DNA of 55,259 nt from Clostridia bacterium (lineage in GTDB: Bacteria > Bacillota > Clostridia > Oscillospirales > CAG-272): NCBI GenBank assembly GCA_017411745.1, contig JAFQPM010000028.1, positions 1-55,259 on the forward strand, in the 5' to 3' direction. Of the stretch, positions 7,179-15,407 are shown in pieces. Each line of letters opens with the position of its first letter. Position 1 is the stretch's first letter. Under the pieces are notes generated by a model. That model was given only the letters and a program-made list of their open reading frames with translations, searched no databases and was not told where the DNA came from. A program made the position numbers and the translations under genes.

Positions 7179-8960
7179 ATGGATAAAGACAAAAACATTT
7201 CTCAGGCTCAGCCTCCGGTCGAAAGCCCTCCTGCGCCCAAGCTCCCGAAGGGGCTTGCAGTAACGTATATCGGTATTTTTGCCGTTATGCTCATTATTCC
7301 TACTATAATCTGGGGCGCTTTGATGATCGCGTGCAGATTTTCGCCCGAGCTTTACGACAAGATCAATCCCCCCATGAACGAGTCGGGAGGAATGGCCGGC
7401 GAAAAAATTGCAGAGTTTCCAACGACTTTCAATATTAAGACTTATACTGCCGAGGTCGAGGCGTGGTACGACGATCATCTGCCTTTCAGATCCTTGATAT
7501 GCAATTCATATGATGATCTTAAAGCGGCAGTTGAGAAGCCTTATAATTCGACTATTCGTCCTGCTCTCGTAGAGCTTTTCCATTCCAATGAAAACGGCGG
7601 AGTTGCCGAATTGCCCGAGGAGACGATCGTCGACATTCTGGGTGATGGCACCCAATCGCCCGAGGAAAGCGAGGAGACCGTCCCGAACTTTGACAACGAA
7701 GAATCCTCTCCCTCGGATTGCGAGCACGTATACGACGCAGGCGAGATCGAGGTCGAGCCCACCTGCGCCGAGTGGGGAGTTGTGAAATATTCCTGCACGA
7801 AATGCTCCCATAGCTATCGAGAATACACCGCAAAGAAAGCACACGATTATGTGGCTTTGACCGACACCTTCGATCTTGTGACCTGCGGCTCAAAATACGA
7901 GCGCTTTTTAAAGTGTAACGATTGCGGATACGAAAAGGACGACTCGGGAATCAAGCAGCACAAGAATCACAAAAAGATAAAGACGGTCAAGCCATCTTAC
8001 ACTTCTTACGGATACACTCTGGCAAGCTGCAAATATTGCGGCGGAGAATACAGGACCGATATTAAAGCAAAGCTTTACGATACCTCTTACGCCGTTGAGC
8101 GCGTTTGGAACAATACCGCCATCGAGGGCAGATACCAGTGGCTGTATTATCTCGGCGACAACAGCATGGGATATTATCAGGGAACCAATCTGTTGACCGA
8201 GGCCGAGCTTGCGTACTATAATTCCATACTCGTTCAGCTCAACGAAATATGCAAAGCAAAGGGGATCACTCTCCAGATATGCATCTGGCCGAACAAGGAG
8301 CAGGTATATCCCGAGTATTATCTCGGCGCAGAGGTTGTAAATGAGTACAAAAGAGTTGAAAGACTCGTAGATTATATCCACGAGAATTCCGACGTTAAGA
8401 TCATTTACCCATTGGCTGAATTGACCGCCGCCAAGCCATATTGGGAAACGTATTATAAGTTCGACACCCATTGGAACCATGCGGGCGGATTCATCGGTCA
8501 TCAGGCGATGCTTAAAAGTCTGGACCTTGAGACAGCGAATCTTTACAATTTCCCCGTAGGAACATCGGATCGCCACGGGGGAGATCTTATAAATTTGGGG
8601 AAACCTGACGGCACTTACACCGGTGATACGGAGTACGAAATCACATATCGCCCCGAAATAACTACGGATTCGTCTTTCGGCGGAACCGGTGCAAACGATA
8701 TAAGACATACGACTGCGGCGAACGCCACGAACGATTGCAACTTCGTTATGCTTGCCGACTCTTACAGATGCTTCCAGTTAGACCTTATCCAGAAGGACTT
8801 CTCAGATGCTTATCTCTGCCACAGATCTCAGGTCAACGAGCAAATGACGAAGGATGCAATAAAGAACGCCGACATCCTCGTTCTTGCCGCCGTTGAGCGA
8901 TACGATTACGACATATTCAATACCGCTATTCAGATCATTAATATTCTTTCTCAAGAGTAA
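7179..8960 (+). CDS. AlgJ/AlgX-like (DHHW family) SGNH acyltransferase with cysteine-rich insert
   Basis: A 593-residue protein with one N-terminal membrane helix (about residues 27-51), so the rest is extracellular. YDDHLPFR at 97-104 and DTHW at 429-432 are DHHW/AlgJ family motifs; LADSY with Ser528 is the likely nucleophile position. Between these, residues about 181-295 hold an insert with three CxxC knuckles (SCTKCS, KCNDCG, SCKYCG) spaced by Cys/His-containing linkers, resembling zinc-ribbon-like repeats seen in clostridial surface proteins. A low-complexity acidic stretch (about 143-180) precedes it. The insert is unusual for AlgJ-like proteins and may bind metal or partner glycans. 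GAGG precedes ATG 7179. The protein should work with the MBOAT protein 55 bp upstream to acetylate a surface polysaccharide. Confidence 0.82.
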   Translation: MDKDKNISQAQPPVESPPAPKLPKGLAVTYIGIFAVMLIIPTIIWGALMIACRFSPELYDKINPPMNESGGMAGEKIAEFPTTFNIKTYTAEVEAWYDDHLPFRSLICNSYDDLKAAVEKPYNSTIRPALVELFHSNENGGVAELPEETIVDILGDGTQSPEESEETVPNFDNEESSPSDCEHVYDAGEIEVEPTCAEWGVVKYSCTKCSHSYREYTAKKAHDYVALTDTFDLVTCGSKYERFLKCNDCGYEKDDSGIKQHKNHKKIKTVKPSYTSYGYTLASCKYCGGEYRTDIKAKLYDTSYAVERVWNNTAIEGRYQWLYYLGDNSMGYYQGTNLLTEAELAYYNSILVQLNEICKAKGITLQICIWPNKEQVYPEYYLGAEVVNEYKRVERLVDYIHENSDVKIIYPLAELTAAKPYWETYYKFDTHWNHAGGFIGHQAMLKSLDLETANLYNFPVGTSDRHGGDLINLGKPDGTYTGDTEYEITYRPEITTDSSFGGTGANDIRHTTAANATNDCNFVMLADSYRCFQLDLIQKDFSDAYLCHRSQVNEQMTKDAIKNADILVLAAVERYDYDIFNTAIQIINILSQE

Positions 8961-8969
8961 TAACATTAA

Positions 8970-9007
8970 AAACCGCTTGATCCTTTGTGGATCAAGCGGT
9001 TTCCCTT
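8970..9007. terminator. bidirectional intrinsic terminator
   Basis: Stem AAACCGCTTGATCC (8970-8983) with GGATCAAGCGGTTT (8989-9002), 5-nt loop, T-rich on both strands. It separates the convergent acetylation pair and ABC-F gene. Confidence 0.9.
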
Positions 9008-9022
9008 TTTGTTCAGACGAGG

Positions 9023-10969
9023 TCAGCCTTCGAGCTCTTCGTATATCTCAAGCAAACGCTCCTCGAGCTCGTTTTTCCGCAGGTCAAGCTCGGCGACCTT
9101 TTTGTAGTCCGTTGCGGCTTCTCCGTTCATCTGCTCGGTTATCGCATCGATCTCGGCTTCTATTTTTTCCATTTCAGAGGTCAGGCGCGCGATCCTCGTC
9201 GCCTTTTTTCTTGCCTCGGACGCCTCCTGCTTTGCCTTCAGATACTGCTCCTTGCCGCTTGGCGCTGTTGTCTTTTGAGTTTGCGGAACTTCGGTAGTTA
9301 CCATTCGCTCTTTTCTTGCCGAGGTAAATTCGCGGAACTCGGTGTACGCTTCTCCAGATCTCGTTATCTGATAGTCGAACATATCGCCGTCCACATATCC
9401 GTCGGGCTTGAGCTCGATTATGCGGCTTGCAAGCTTTTCGATGAAATAACGGTCGTGCGAGACGGCGATGATCGTGCCGTCAAAATCCTCAAGCGCGGAT
9501 TCAAGCGCTTCGCGCGAGTCGATATCAAGGTGGTTTGTCGGCTCGTCAAGGATCAGCAGATTCATCTTGGAAAGTATGAGCTTGGACAGGGTCAGGCGCG
9601 CTCGCTCTCCTCCCGAAAGCATTTTTACGGTCTTGAAAACGTCCTCGCCGAAGAAATTGAACCAGGCGAGTGTTGAACGTATTTTTTGCTCGGGAAGGGT
9701 GGGGTAGTGATTCCAGAGCTCGTCGATTACGGTCTTATTTGGATCGAGGTTTTGGTTTTCCTGATCGTAGTAGCCGATCTCGACGTTATATCCCTCCTCG
9801 ATCTTGCCTGCAGTAGCGGTCAGCTTTTTCATCATGAGCTTTATCAGCGTCGATTTGCCACAGCCGTTCGGTCCGATGATCAGTAAGCGATCGTTTCTTT
9901 TGACGAGGAAATTGAGGTCGGCAAACAGTTTTTTGCTTCCGAAGCTCATCGCGAGGTCCTTAACGTTCAGAACGTCGTTCCCGCTTGCGATGGCAGAGGT
10001 AAATTTCATACGGATCGCTCGCTGCTCGGTCTCGGGGGCTTCAAGCTTTTCCATTTTATCAAGCAGCTTTTGGCGGGATTCGGCGGCGATTATGTTTCGC
10101 TCTCGGTTCCATTGGCGCTGCTGGGCTATATACGCCTCCTGCCTTGCGATCTCCTTTTGCTGCTCCTTGTAGTGCTTTTCGTATATCTCGCGGTCGATCT
10201 TCCTCTGCTCCATGCTCTTGGTGTAATTTCCGTTATAAAGCTTGGCGCGATGGTGCTCGATGGCGAGGGTCTTATTGGTTATACGGTCGAGAAAATATCG
10301 GTCGTGGGAGATCACCATTACGCATTTTTTGTACTGCGCGAGGTAGTTTTCAAGCCAACCGAGCGTTTCGATGTCGAGGTGGTTGGTCGGCTCGTCAAGC
10401 ATCAGTATATCGGGCTCCTGACAGAGCTCTATCGCGAGAGCAAGGCGTGTTCTTTGTCCTCCCGAGAGCAGAGAGACGTTCATATTTATCTGGTCGTCGT
10501 CAAAGCCGAGCTTTTGAAGTATTGAACGGCATCTGCCTCTGAACTCAAGTCCGCCGTCGCGAATAAATTTATCGTTGAGCGACATATATTCATTGGTATA
10601 TATGCTATGCTTTTCATCTGTGTGGTCGGCAAGCAACTCCTCAAGCTCCGAGAGGCGCTTTTCCGCTGCAAGCAGTGCGGGGAAGGCTGCGTACATATGC
10701 TCAAGCGCGGTCGAGCCCTCCGAGGCATCCGCCTCGGAAAAAGCGCCGTACTGCGAAAGTATACCGACGGTCTTGCCCTTGGATATATAGATCTCTCCGT
10801 CTTCCGCCTCGTATTCGCCTGTTATCAGCTTGAAAAGCGAGGTCTTTCCGCTTCCATTCGCGCCTATGATACCGAGCTTGTCGTTTTCTTCGAGAGAAAA
10901 GGATACCTTTTCAAGTATCGAGGTCGTGCCGAAGCGAAGGGTAAGGTTATTTGCGCTTATTGCTATCAT
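9023..10969 (-). CDS. ABC-F family ATPase (ribosome-associated)
   Basis: A 648-residue soluble protein with two ABC cassettes and no membrane domain. Walker A motifs are GANGSGKT (36-43) and GPNGCGKST in the second half; signatures are LSGGQRTRLALA and LSGGERARLTLS, each followed by MLDEPTNHLD or ILDEPTNHLD. A charged linker between cassettes (REIYEKHYKEQQKEIARQ) matches the P-site interaction motif region. The last ~90 residues are a predicted coiled coil of the YdiF/Uup type. Family members act on the ribosomal E site in translation or in antibiotic protection. The subfamily most resembles housekeeping YdiF by layout, but resistance cannot be excluded. It is convergent with the DHHW gene and divergent from gpsA. 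Confidence 0.9.
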   Translation of the reverse strand: MIAISANNLTLRFGTTSILEKVSFSLEENDKLGIIGANGSGKTSLFKLITGEYEAEDGEIYISKGKTVGILSQYGAFSEADASEGSTALEHMYAAFPALLAAEKRLSELEELLADHTDEKHSIYTNEYMSLNDKFIRDGGLEFRGRCRSILQKLGFDDDQINMNVSLLSGGQRTRLALAIELCQEPDILMLDEPTNHLDIETLGWLENYLAQYKKCVMVISHDRYFLDRITNKTLAIEHHRAKLYNGNYTKSMEQRKIDREIYEKHYKEQQKEIARQEAYIAQQRQWNRERNIIAAESRQKLLDKMEKLEAPETEQRAIRMKFTSAIASGNDVLNVKDLAMSFGSKKLFADLNFLVKRNDRLLIIGPNGCGKSTLIKLMMKKLTATAGKIEEGYNVEIGYYDQENQNLDPNKTVIDELWNHYPTLPEQKIRSTLAWFNFFGEDVFKTVKMLSGGERARLTLSKLILSKMNLLILDEPTNHLDIDSREALESALEDFDGTIIAVSHDRYFIEKLASRIIELKPDGYVDGDMFDYQITRSGEAYTEFREFTSARKERMVTTEVPQTQKTTAPSGKEQYLKAKQEASEARKKATRIARLTSEMEKIEAEIDAITEQMNGEAATDYKKVAELDLRKNELEERLLEIYEELEG

Positions 10970-11017
10970 TTTTGTTCCTTCTGTCGTAGAGTTTATTTTA
11001 TTTCATTTTTCAGTCAC

Positions 11018-11046
11018 TTGACTTTTTATCAAATATAAGCTATAAT
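11018..11046 (+). promoter_or_regulatory. sigma-A promoter of gpsA
   Basis: TTGACT at 11018-11023, 17-bp spacer, TATAAT at 11041-11046. Confidence 0.85.
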
Positions 11047-11148
11047 ATAGCGAAGACACTTAATATTGTATCATTTTTAGTGATTTTTGTCAATGCAGGC
11101 TAATAAATTAGTTTTTGCAAGTTAAAATGAAAGGTTTTGTTTTACTAT

Positions 11149-12111
11149 ATGAAAATTTGTGTTGCCGGCTGCGGTCGATGGGGTTCTCTTATTACCTGGT
11201 ATCTCGCCGAGAAGAAAAATTTTCCCGTGACGCTTTACGGTCGTCCCGAATCCAAGCATATTCAGAGATTTTTGGCGGAGAGAAGGAACGATCTGTTGGT
11301 TCTTCCCAAGTCCGTTCAGGTATCAACCGACGTTGCTTGCTTCAAAGATGCTGATGTTATTATAATTTCGATAAATTCGCAATCTCTTGATTCGTTTTTG
11401 CGCGAGCTTGCTCCTCTGGAGCTGAAAAACAAGATCTTCGTGCTTTGCATGAAGGGAATTGAGATCTCTACGGGTCGCCGACTCTCCGAAATCGCCAAGG
11501 CAAACGTTGATCCTTCGAACAAGATCGCTGTTTGGCTCGGTCCCGGTCACGTTCAGGAGTTTTACGCGGGGATCCCAAACTGTATGGTCATCGACAGCGA
11601 GGACGAGCAAACCAAGCATCTGCTTGTCGATTCGTTTTCAAGTGAGCTGATAAGATTCTACTACGGCGAGGATATGATCGGAAACGAGATCGGTGCGGCG
11701 GCAAAAAACGTTATCGGTATTGCCGCGGGAATTCTCGACGGAAGCGGTCTTTCAACTCTTAAGGGCGCGCTGATGTCCAGAGGAACCAGAGAAGTCGCAA
11801 GGCTTATCTCGGCGATGGGCGGAAATCAGCTCTCGGCTTACGGTCTTTGCCATCTCGGCGATTACGAGGCGACCGTCTTCTCGAAATTCAGTCACAACCG
11901 CGAATTCGGAGAAAGGATCGCCAAGGGAGAGTCGTTTGACAAGCTTGCGGAGGGATATTACACGGTCAAAGCACTTATGGATCTTTGCGAAAAATATTCG
12001 GTTGAGATGCCCATTTGCCGTGAGGTATACGAGACCATTTATGAGGGCAAGAGCTGCCGTGATGCGATAGACAGCCTTTTCGGGCGCAGCATCAAGTCGG
12101 AATTTAATTAA
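11149..12111 (+). CDS. gpsA: NAD(P)H-dependent glycerol-3-phosphate dehydrogenase
   Basis: A 320-residue dehydrogenase making sn-glycerol 3-phosphate from dihydroxyacetone phosphate for phospholipid synthesis. The Rossmann motif GCGRWGS is at residues 7-13, the active-site segment GAAAKNVIGIAAGI carries the expected catalytic Lys, and GTREVARL follows. The GPGHVQEF segment replaces the common GPSFAxE, a visible deviation. ATG 11149 gives the typical MKI start right before the Rossmann strand; its only upstream purine run (GAAAGG, 11129-11134) is 14 nt away, so a TTG at 11137 is a less likely alternative. It is monocistronic, between its own promoter and a bidirectional terminator. Confidence 0.87.
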   Translation: MKICVAGCGRWGSLITWYLAEKKNFPVTLYGRPESKHIQRFLAERRNDLLVLPKSVQVSTDVACFKDADVIIISINSQSLDSFLRELAPLELKNKIFVLCMKGIEISTGRRLSEIAKANVDPSNKIAVWLGPGHVQEFYAGIPNCMVIDSEDEQTKHLLVDSFSSELIRFYYGEDMIGNEIGAAAKNVIGIAAGILDGSGLSTLKGALMSRGTREVARLISAMGGNQLSAYGLCHLGDYEATVFSKFSHNREFGERIAKGESFDKLAEGYYTVKALMDLCEKYSVEMPICREVYETIYEGKSCRDAIDSLFGRSIKSEFN

Positions 12112-12120
12112 ATTTATCAC

Positions 12121-12154
12121 AAAAGCACCGAAATCTGATGATTTCGGTGCTTTT
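12121..12154. terminator. bidirectional intrinsic terminator
   Basis: AAAAGCACCGAAATC (12121-12135), TGAT loop, and the exact complement at 12140-12154. It lies between convergent gpsA and the CHAP gene. Confidence 0.93.
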
Positions 12155-12156
12155 CG

Positions 12157-13629
12157 TTATTTAAATTTGCGCTTTTGGGTTGCAAAGCATATTGATAGTC
12201 CAAGCGCGAGTATACTCGGCAAGACGCTGGCCGTCACGCTTGATCTGCAACCGAGTGCATTTGATTTTTCGGAATATACAGCCGTATATACTATGCTTTC
12301 GGTTATTTTCGTAGGAGGCTCATCGACTCCCCAGCCCTCAAAGTGCTTGTCGTCGATCTCGGGCGGCTCGATAACGGTTCCGTAATATCCTTTGATCTCT
12401 TTGAGCACTTTTCCGTCGTGATCCGCAAAGGTGACGGTATACAAAGCGTCGTCCCATTCGGCAACAAGGGTCGTCTTTTTTTCAATATCACTAAGCGTAT
12501 CGCCCGGTTGTAAAAGCTCTCCCGTTTCGGTCAAATTCCAACCAACAAAGCCTGCTGTCTCGCTTGTGATCTCGGGGTCGGGAAGGGTGATCGTCGTAGA
12601 CGGAAGCACTGCGTATCTCGTGACGTATTCATTTTTTTCGTCGTGAATGAATTCTATCGGCACGGTTGCTCCGTCTGACGATATCTGGACGGCTTTTTTT
12701 GCCGCTTTCGCGTAGCCTTCGCAGGTCTTGCCGTCTTTTTGGTAGCTTATTTTGAAGACGTCGCCGTATCTCTCTTTTACCGTGAGAAGCTCGTAGGCAC
12801 CGAGGACATCGATCTTTTTGCTCATTTCTTCGTCTGAATAGACGTTCATTTCACCTTTGGAGATATAAAGTCCCGAGGACATATTCGTTCCCGAATAGTC
12901 GACCCTTGGAGCCGTTTCGTCGGTCTTATACTTTGGGGTGGCGTATGCAACTATGTAGCTGTCGGATAGCTTATACGATTTTAAGCAGACATAATGACCC
13001 GCAGTCGACAATGTGCTGCCGTTTGAGGCGTTTCCCTCGATCGTATATACTCGGTTTTCATCCGAATAAAGCACCATTCCTATATGCGTGGAGGTCACCG
13101 CGCTGTCCGCATCTCTGAAAAAGACCAGGTCTGCCGTTTTGGGAGCATAGCCGTCCTTTGCAACATAGATACCCATATCCTTGCAGTCTGCAAGCCAACG
13201 GCGACAGCTTACCTCCGAGCCTGACGCGGTCTTTTCCACTCTCGCTTGGCGCAGACACCAGTTTACGAATGCCGCGCACCAAGCGTAACCGTAGCTGAGT
13301 CCGTTGCCCTCCTGATTGTCGAGCTTGCCGTAGAGGACGTTGTATTCAACAAAATTTTTCGTGCCCGAGACGTTCATTCCGTCAAGGTCGGCGTCCCCGT
13401 CTCCCTCGTGATATCCGAGCTGTGAGAGCGCTATCGCAAGAACGTCGGTCGCCTGATCGCCCGTTAGCTCTATTCGCCCAAGATGCTCGTAATATTTACT
13501 GCTTTTATACTCCTCGGACACCTGATATGTCTCTGTCACAGCCGAGATCTCAACCGTGCACAGACCCGACGCTGTGGTGATCATCAAAGCCAAAAGGACG
13601 AGCACCGCTAATGCTTTTTTGATTTTCAT
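12157..13629 (-). CDS. secreted CHAP-domain amidase-like protein with SH3 and InlB-type repeats
   Basis: A 490-residue surface protein with a signal peptide (MKIKKALAVLVLLALMITTAS). A CHAP/NlpC-like amidase domain follows (about 60-225) with Cys118 in WCAAF, His182 in THIGMV and Glu198 in IEGNAS as the likely catalytic set. Next is a bacterial SH3-like region (about 235-310) and two Listeria-Bacteroides type repeats (about 325-465; GFVGW and HFEGWG cores). It ends in a hydrophobic segment and KRKFK, an anchor-like tail without LPXTG. It probably cleaves peptidoglycan cross-bridges or stem peptides. Start 13629 is chosen for GGAG at 7 nt; an upstream TTG at 13656 would overlap the ribosome binding site. 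Confidence 0.85.
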   Translation of the reverse strand: MKIKKALAVLVLLALMITTASGLCTVEISAVTETYQVSEEYKSSKYYEHLGRIELTGDQATDVLAIALSQLGYHEGDGDADLDGMNVSGTKNFVEYNVLYGKLDNQEGNGLSYGYAWCAAFVNWCLRQARVEKTASGSEVSCRRWLADCKDMGIYVAKDGYAPKTADLVFFRDADSAVTSTHIGMVLYSDENRVYTIEGNASNGSTLSTAGHYVCLKSYKLSDSYIVAYATPKYKTDETAPRVDYSGTNMSSGLYISKGEMNVYSDEEMSKKIDVLGAYELLTVKERYGDVFKISYQKDGKTCEGYAKAAKKAVQISSDGATVPIEFIHDEKNEYVTRYAVLPSTTITLPDPEITSETAGFVGWNLTETGELLQPGDTLSDIEKKTTLVAEWDDALYTVTFADHDGKVLKEIKGYYGTVIEPPEIDDKHFEGWGVDEPPTKITESIVYTAVYSEKSNALGCRSSVTASVLPSILALGLSICFATQKRKFK

Positions 13630-13673
13630 ATATTTTCTCCATGTGTGCAGGATCAATTTCCCATTACAAGAAT

Positions 13674-13702
13674 ATTATATCATTTTTGTGTTTCTTTGTC
13701 AA
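13674..13702 (-). promoter_or_regulatory. sigma-A promoter of the CHAP gene
   Basis: Minus strand: TTGACA (13702-13697), 17-bp spacer, TATAAT (13679-13674). Confidence 0.88.
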
Positions 13703-13802
13703 GTTGATTGCTTAGACTACAGGCGTTGAAATTAATCGCTTGCGCGTGAGATCAAAGGTTGAGATTAAAAGAAAAAGTCTTCCAAAATCAACCAAAGGTT
13801 TA

Positions 13803-13831
13803 TTGACTTTTTGTTGCAGCGGTATTATAAT
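13803..13831 (+). promoter_or_regulatory. sigma-A promoter of the XRE regulator transcript
   Basis: TTGACT at 13803-13808, 17-bp spacer, TATAAT at 13826-13831. The resulting leader is about 220 nt and contains the short ORF at 13897-13947. Confidence 0.82.
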
Positions 13832-13896
13832 ATGGTTATCGGTCTGTCGGCATAGACCCCGACGGAACGAAATTTTATGAAAAGGAGGCGACTTTA

Positions 13897-13947
13897 ATGA
13901 TTTCTACACGCTATGGATACTGCAAACTCGCCTCGGAGTCGGTCTAA
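13897..13947 (+). CDS. possible 16-residue leader peptide upstream of the XRE gene
   Basis: ATG 13897 is preceded by AAGGAGG (13881-13887) at about 9 nt, one of the best ribosome binding sites in the window, and opens a 16-codon frame (MISTRYGYCKLASESV) ending in TAA at 13945. It lies in the leader between a strong promoter and the XRE gene at 14062. It could be a regulatory leader peptide, a real microprotein, or the remnant N-terminus of a lost gene. Positions 13948-14061 show no further convincing frame or hairpin. Confidence 0.35.
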   Translation: MISTRYGYCKLASESV

Positions 13948-14061
13948 GGCAAAAAGAGGAATTCCTTGATTTGCCGAGGCTCTTTGCGGCGATTTATCCC
14001 CAAAAGCGAGCGTGCTTATTGCAGAGGCGCGCTCGTGCGAATTGCAGCAAGGAGTTAGCAG

Positions 14062-14304
14062 ATGATAGACACAAACAATTTGGGCAGGAAGATCGCAGAT
14101 GCCAGAAAGCGCTCGAAGCTTACGCAAAATGACCTTGCGCTTCGGGTCGGTGTTACGGCGCAGGCGGTCTCCAAGTGGGAGCAGGGAAGATCCTGCCCCG
14201 ACATTGCCATTCTCGATGAAATTGCCGACGCCCTTGGCATTTCGCTCTTTGAGCTTTTGGGAGTGGATGAACGCGACGCATTTCTGTCGAAGCACAGCTC
14301 GTAA
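14062..14304 (+). CDS. XRE/Cro-C1 family transcriptional regulator, small
   Basis: An 80-residue protein that is essentially one helix-turn-helix domain (residues 8-62). LTQNDLALRVGVTAQAVSKW is the HTH, followed by EQGRSCPDIAILDEIADALG. There is no sensor or dimerisation domain beyond the short tail. AAGGAG precedes ATG 14062. The promoter lies over 200 nt upstream with a possible leader peptide between. The target is unknown; autoregulation is plausible. Confidence 0.85.
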   Translation: MIDTNNLGRKIADARKRSKLTQNDLALRVGVTAQAVSKWEQGRSCPDIAILDEIADALGISLFELLGVDERDAFLSKHSS

Positions 14305-14364
14305 TTTTCTTTCTTTTGGGCTTTTGCTTGAGCTTTGATTGTCGACCGAGTGTGCGCGAAAATC

Positions 14365-14394
14365 AGTCTCACCGCAACGGTGGGGCTTTTTTTC
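14365..14394 (+). terminator. intrinsic terminator after the XRE gene
   Basis: A 10-bp stem (AGTCTCACCG with CGGTGGGGCT, two G-U pairs), CAA loop, then a run of seven T. Confidence 0.82.
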
Positions 14395-14416
14395 TTTGAA
14401 AATGTTTGAAAAAGTA

Positions 14417-14445
14417 TTTACTTTTTGTCTTCCGAATGATATAAT
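14417..14445 (+). promoter_or_regulatory. sigma-A promoter of the histidine phosphatase
   Basis: TTTACT at 14417-14422, 17-bp spacer, TATAAT at 14440-14445. Confidence 0.7.
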
Positions 14446-14506
14446 TCAGATAGAGCGTCAAGCATCGGCGCTTTGCGTTTTTAATTCGAACTTGCGGAGG
14501 TGCAAT

Positions 14507-15226
14507 ATGATATTTTATTACGTCAGACACGGAGATCCGATATATAATCCCGACAGTCTTACTCCTCTCGGACACCGTCAAGCCGAGGCGGTCGGCAGAC
14601 GCTTTGCGGTGCATGGACTTGACAAGATCTATTCTTCTCCGTCGGTCAGGGCAAGGCAAACGGCTATGCCTACCTGCGAGATCTTGAAAAAGGACATGGT
14701 CGTGCTTGATTGGTGCTGCGAGTCGTTGGCATGGAACGATATGACGGTCGAATACGAACCCGGAAAGCTGACTTGGGCATTTTCCCACAAACCGACAAGA
14801 GATCTGCTCGCTTCCTCTGAGGTAAGAGCGCTCGGCGACAACTGGTACTCTCACCCCGCATTTGAAAACACCCGCTTTGAAGCGGGAGTGAAGCGGGTAC
14901 GCGAGGAGGCGGACAAGCTTATGCTTTCTCTCGGATACAGACACGACGCACAAAGAAGTGGCTATATTGCCGAGGAGCCTACGGACGAAAAGGTGGCATT
15001 GTTTGCTCATCAGGGATTTGGTCTTTTGTTCTTGAGCACGATACTCGACATTCCGTACAATGATTTTTGTACTCGGTTCGATATTGGCCACACAGGCGTT
15101 ACCGTTATTGAATTTTCAGCATCAAAGGGAGAATTTTGCATTCCGAAGGTGCTTCAGCACTCGAACGACTCACATCTTTACAAAGAGGGGCTTGGAACGA
15201 GCTATCAGAACAGAATATTTATATAA
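14507..15226 (+). CDS. histidine phosphatase superfamily protein (phosphoglycerate-mutase-like)
   Basis: A 239-residue protein with the RHG motif at residues 7-9 (YYVRHGDP; phospho-accepting His8), TPLGHRQAEAVGRRF, and SPSVRARQTA, all family hallmarks. The second catalytic His lies in FAHQGFG near residue 170. No signal peptide is present. Family members include phosphoglycerate mutases, cobalamin phosphatases and broad-specificity sugar phosphatases; nothing here fixes the substrate. GGAGG at 14496-14500 supports ATG 14507 rather than the upstream in-frame opening at 14339, which crosses the promoter. Confidence 0.88.
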   Translation: MIFYYVRHGDPIYNPDSLTPLGHRQAEAVGRRFAVHGLDKIYSSPSVRARQTAMPTCEILKKDMVVLDWCCESLAWNDMTVEYEPGKLTWAFSHKPTRDLLASSEVRALGDNWYSHPAFENTRFEAGVKRVREEADKLMLSLGYRHDAQRSGYIAEEPTDEKVALFAHQGFGLLFLSTILDIPYNDFCTRFDIGHTGVTVIEFSASKGEFCIPKVLQHSNDSHLYKEGLGTSYQNRIFI

Positions 15227-15239
15227 GTTTTATACACTT

Positions 15240-15281
15240 GGCATCTGTGCGGCGCTTTGCCGCGCAGATGCCGTCTTTTGT
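15240..15281 (+). terminator. intrinsic terminator
   Basis: A 14-bp stem with one G-U pair (GGCATCTGTGCGGC with GCCGCGCAGATGCC), GCTTT loop, then a T-rich tail. Confidence 0.85.
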
Positions 15282-15323
15282 CTGTTTATTGCTCGTTGCT
15301 GACAAAAAATATGGCTATTTCTA

Positions 15324-15352
15324 TTGATTTTTTTAAGTATCTATGATATACT
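15324..15352 (+). promoter_or_regulatory. sigma-A promoter of the rhamnosidase-trk operon
   Basis: TTGATT at 15324-15329, 17-bp spacer, TATACT at 15347-15352. Confidence 0.72.
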
Positions 15353-15407
15353 TACTCTGTATGAATGTGCTTGCACAAATTTTACCAAACGAAAGGCTTG
15401 CGATACT

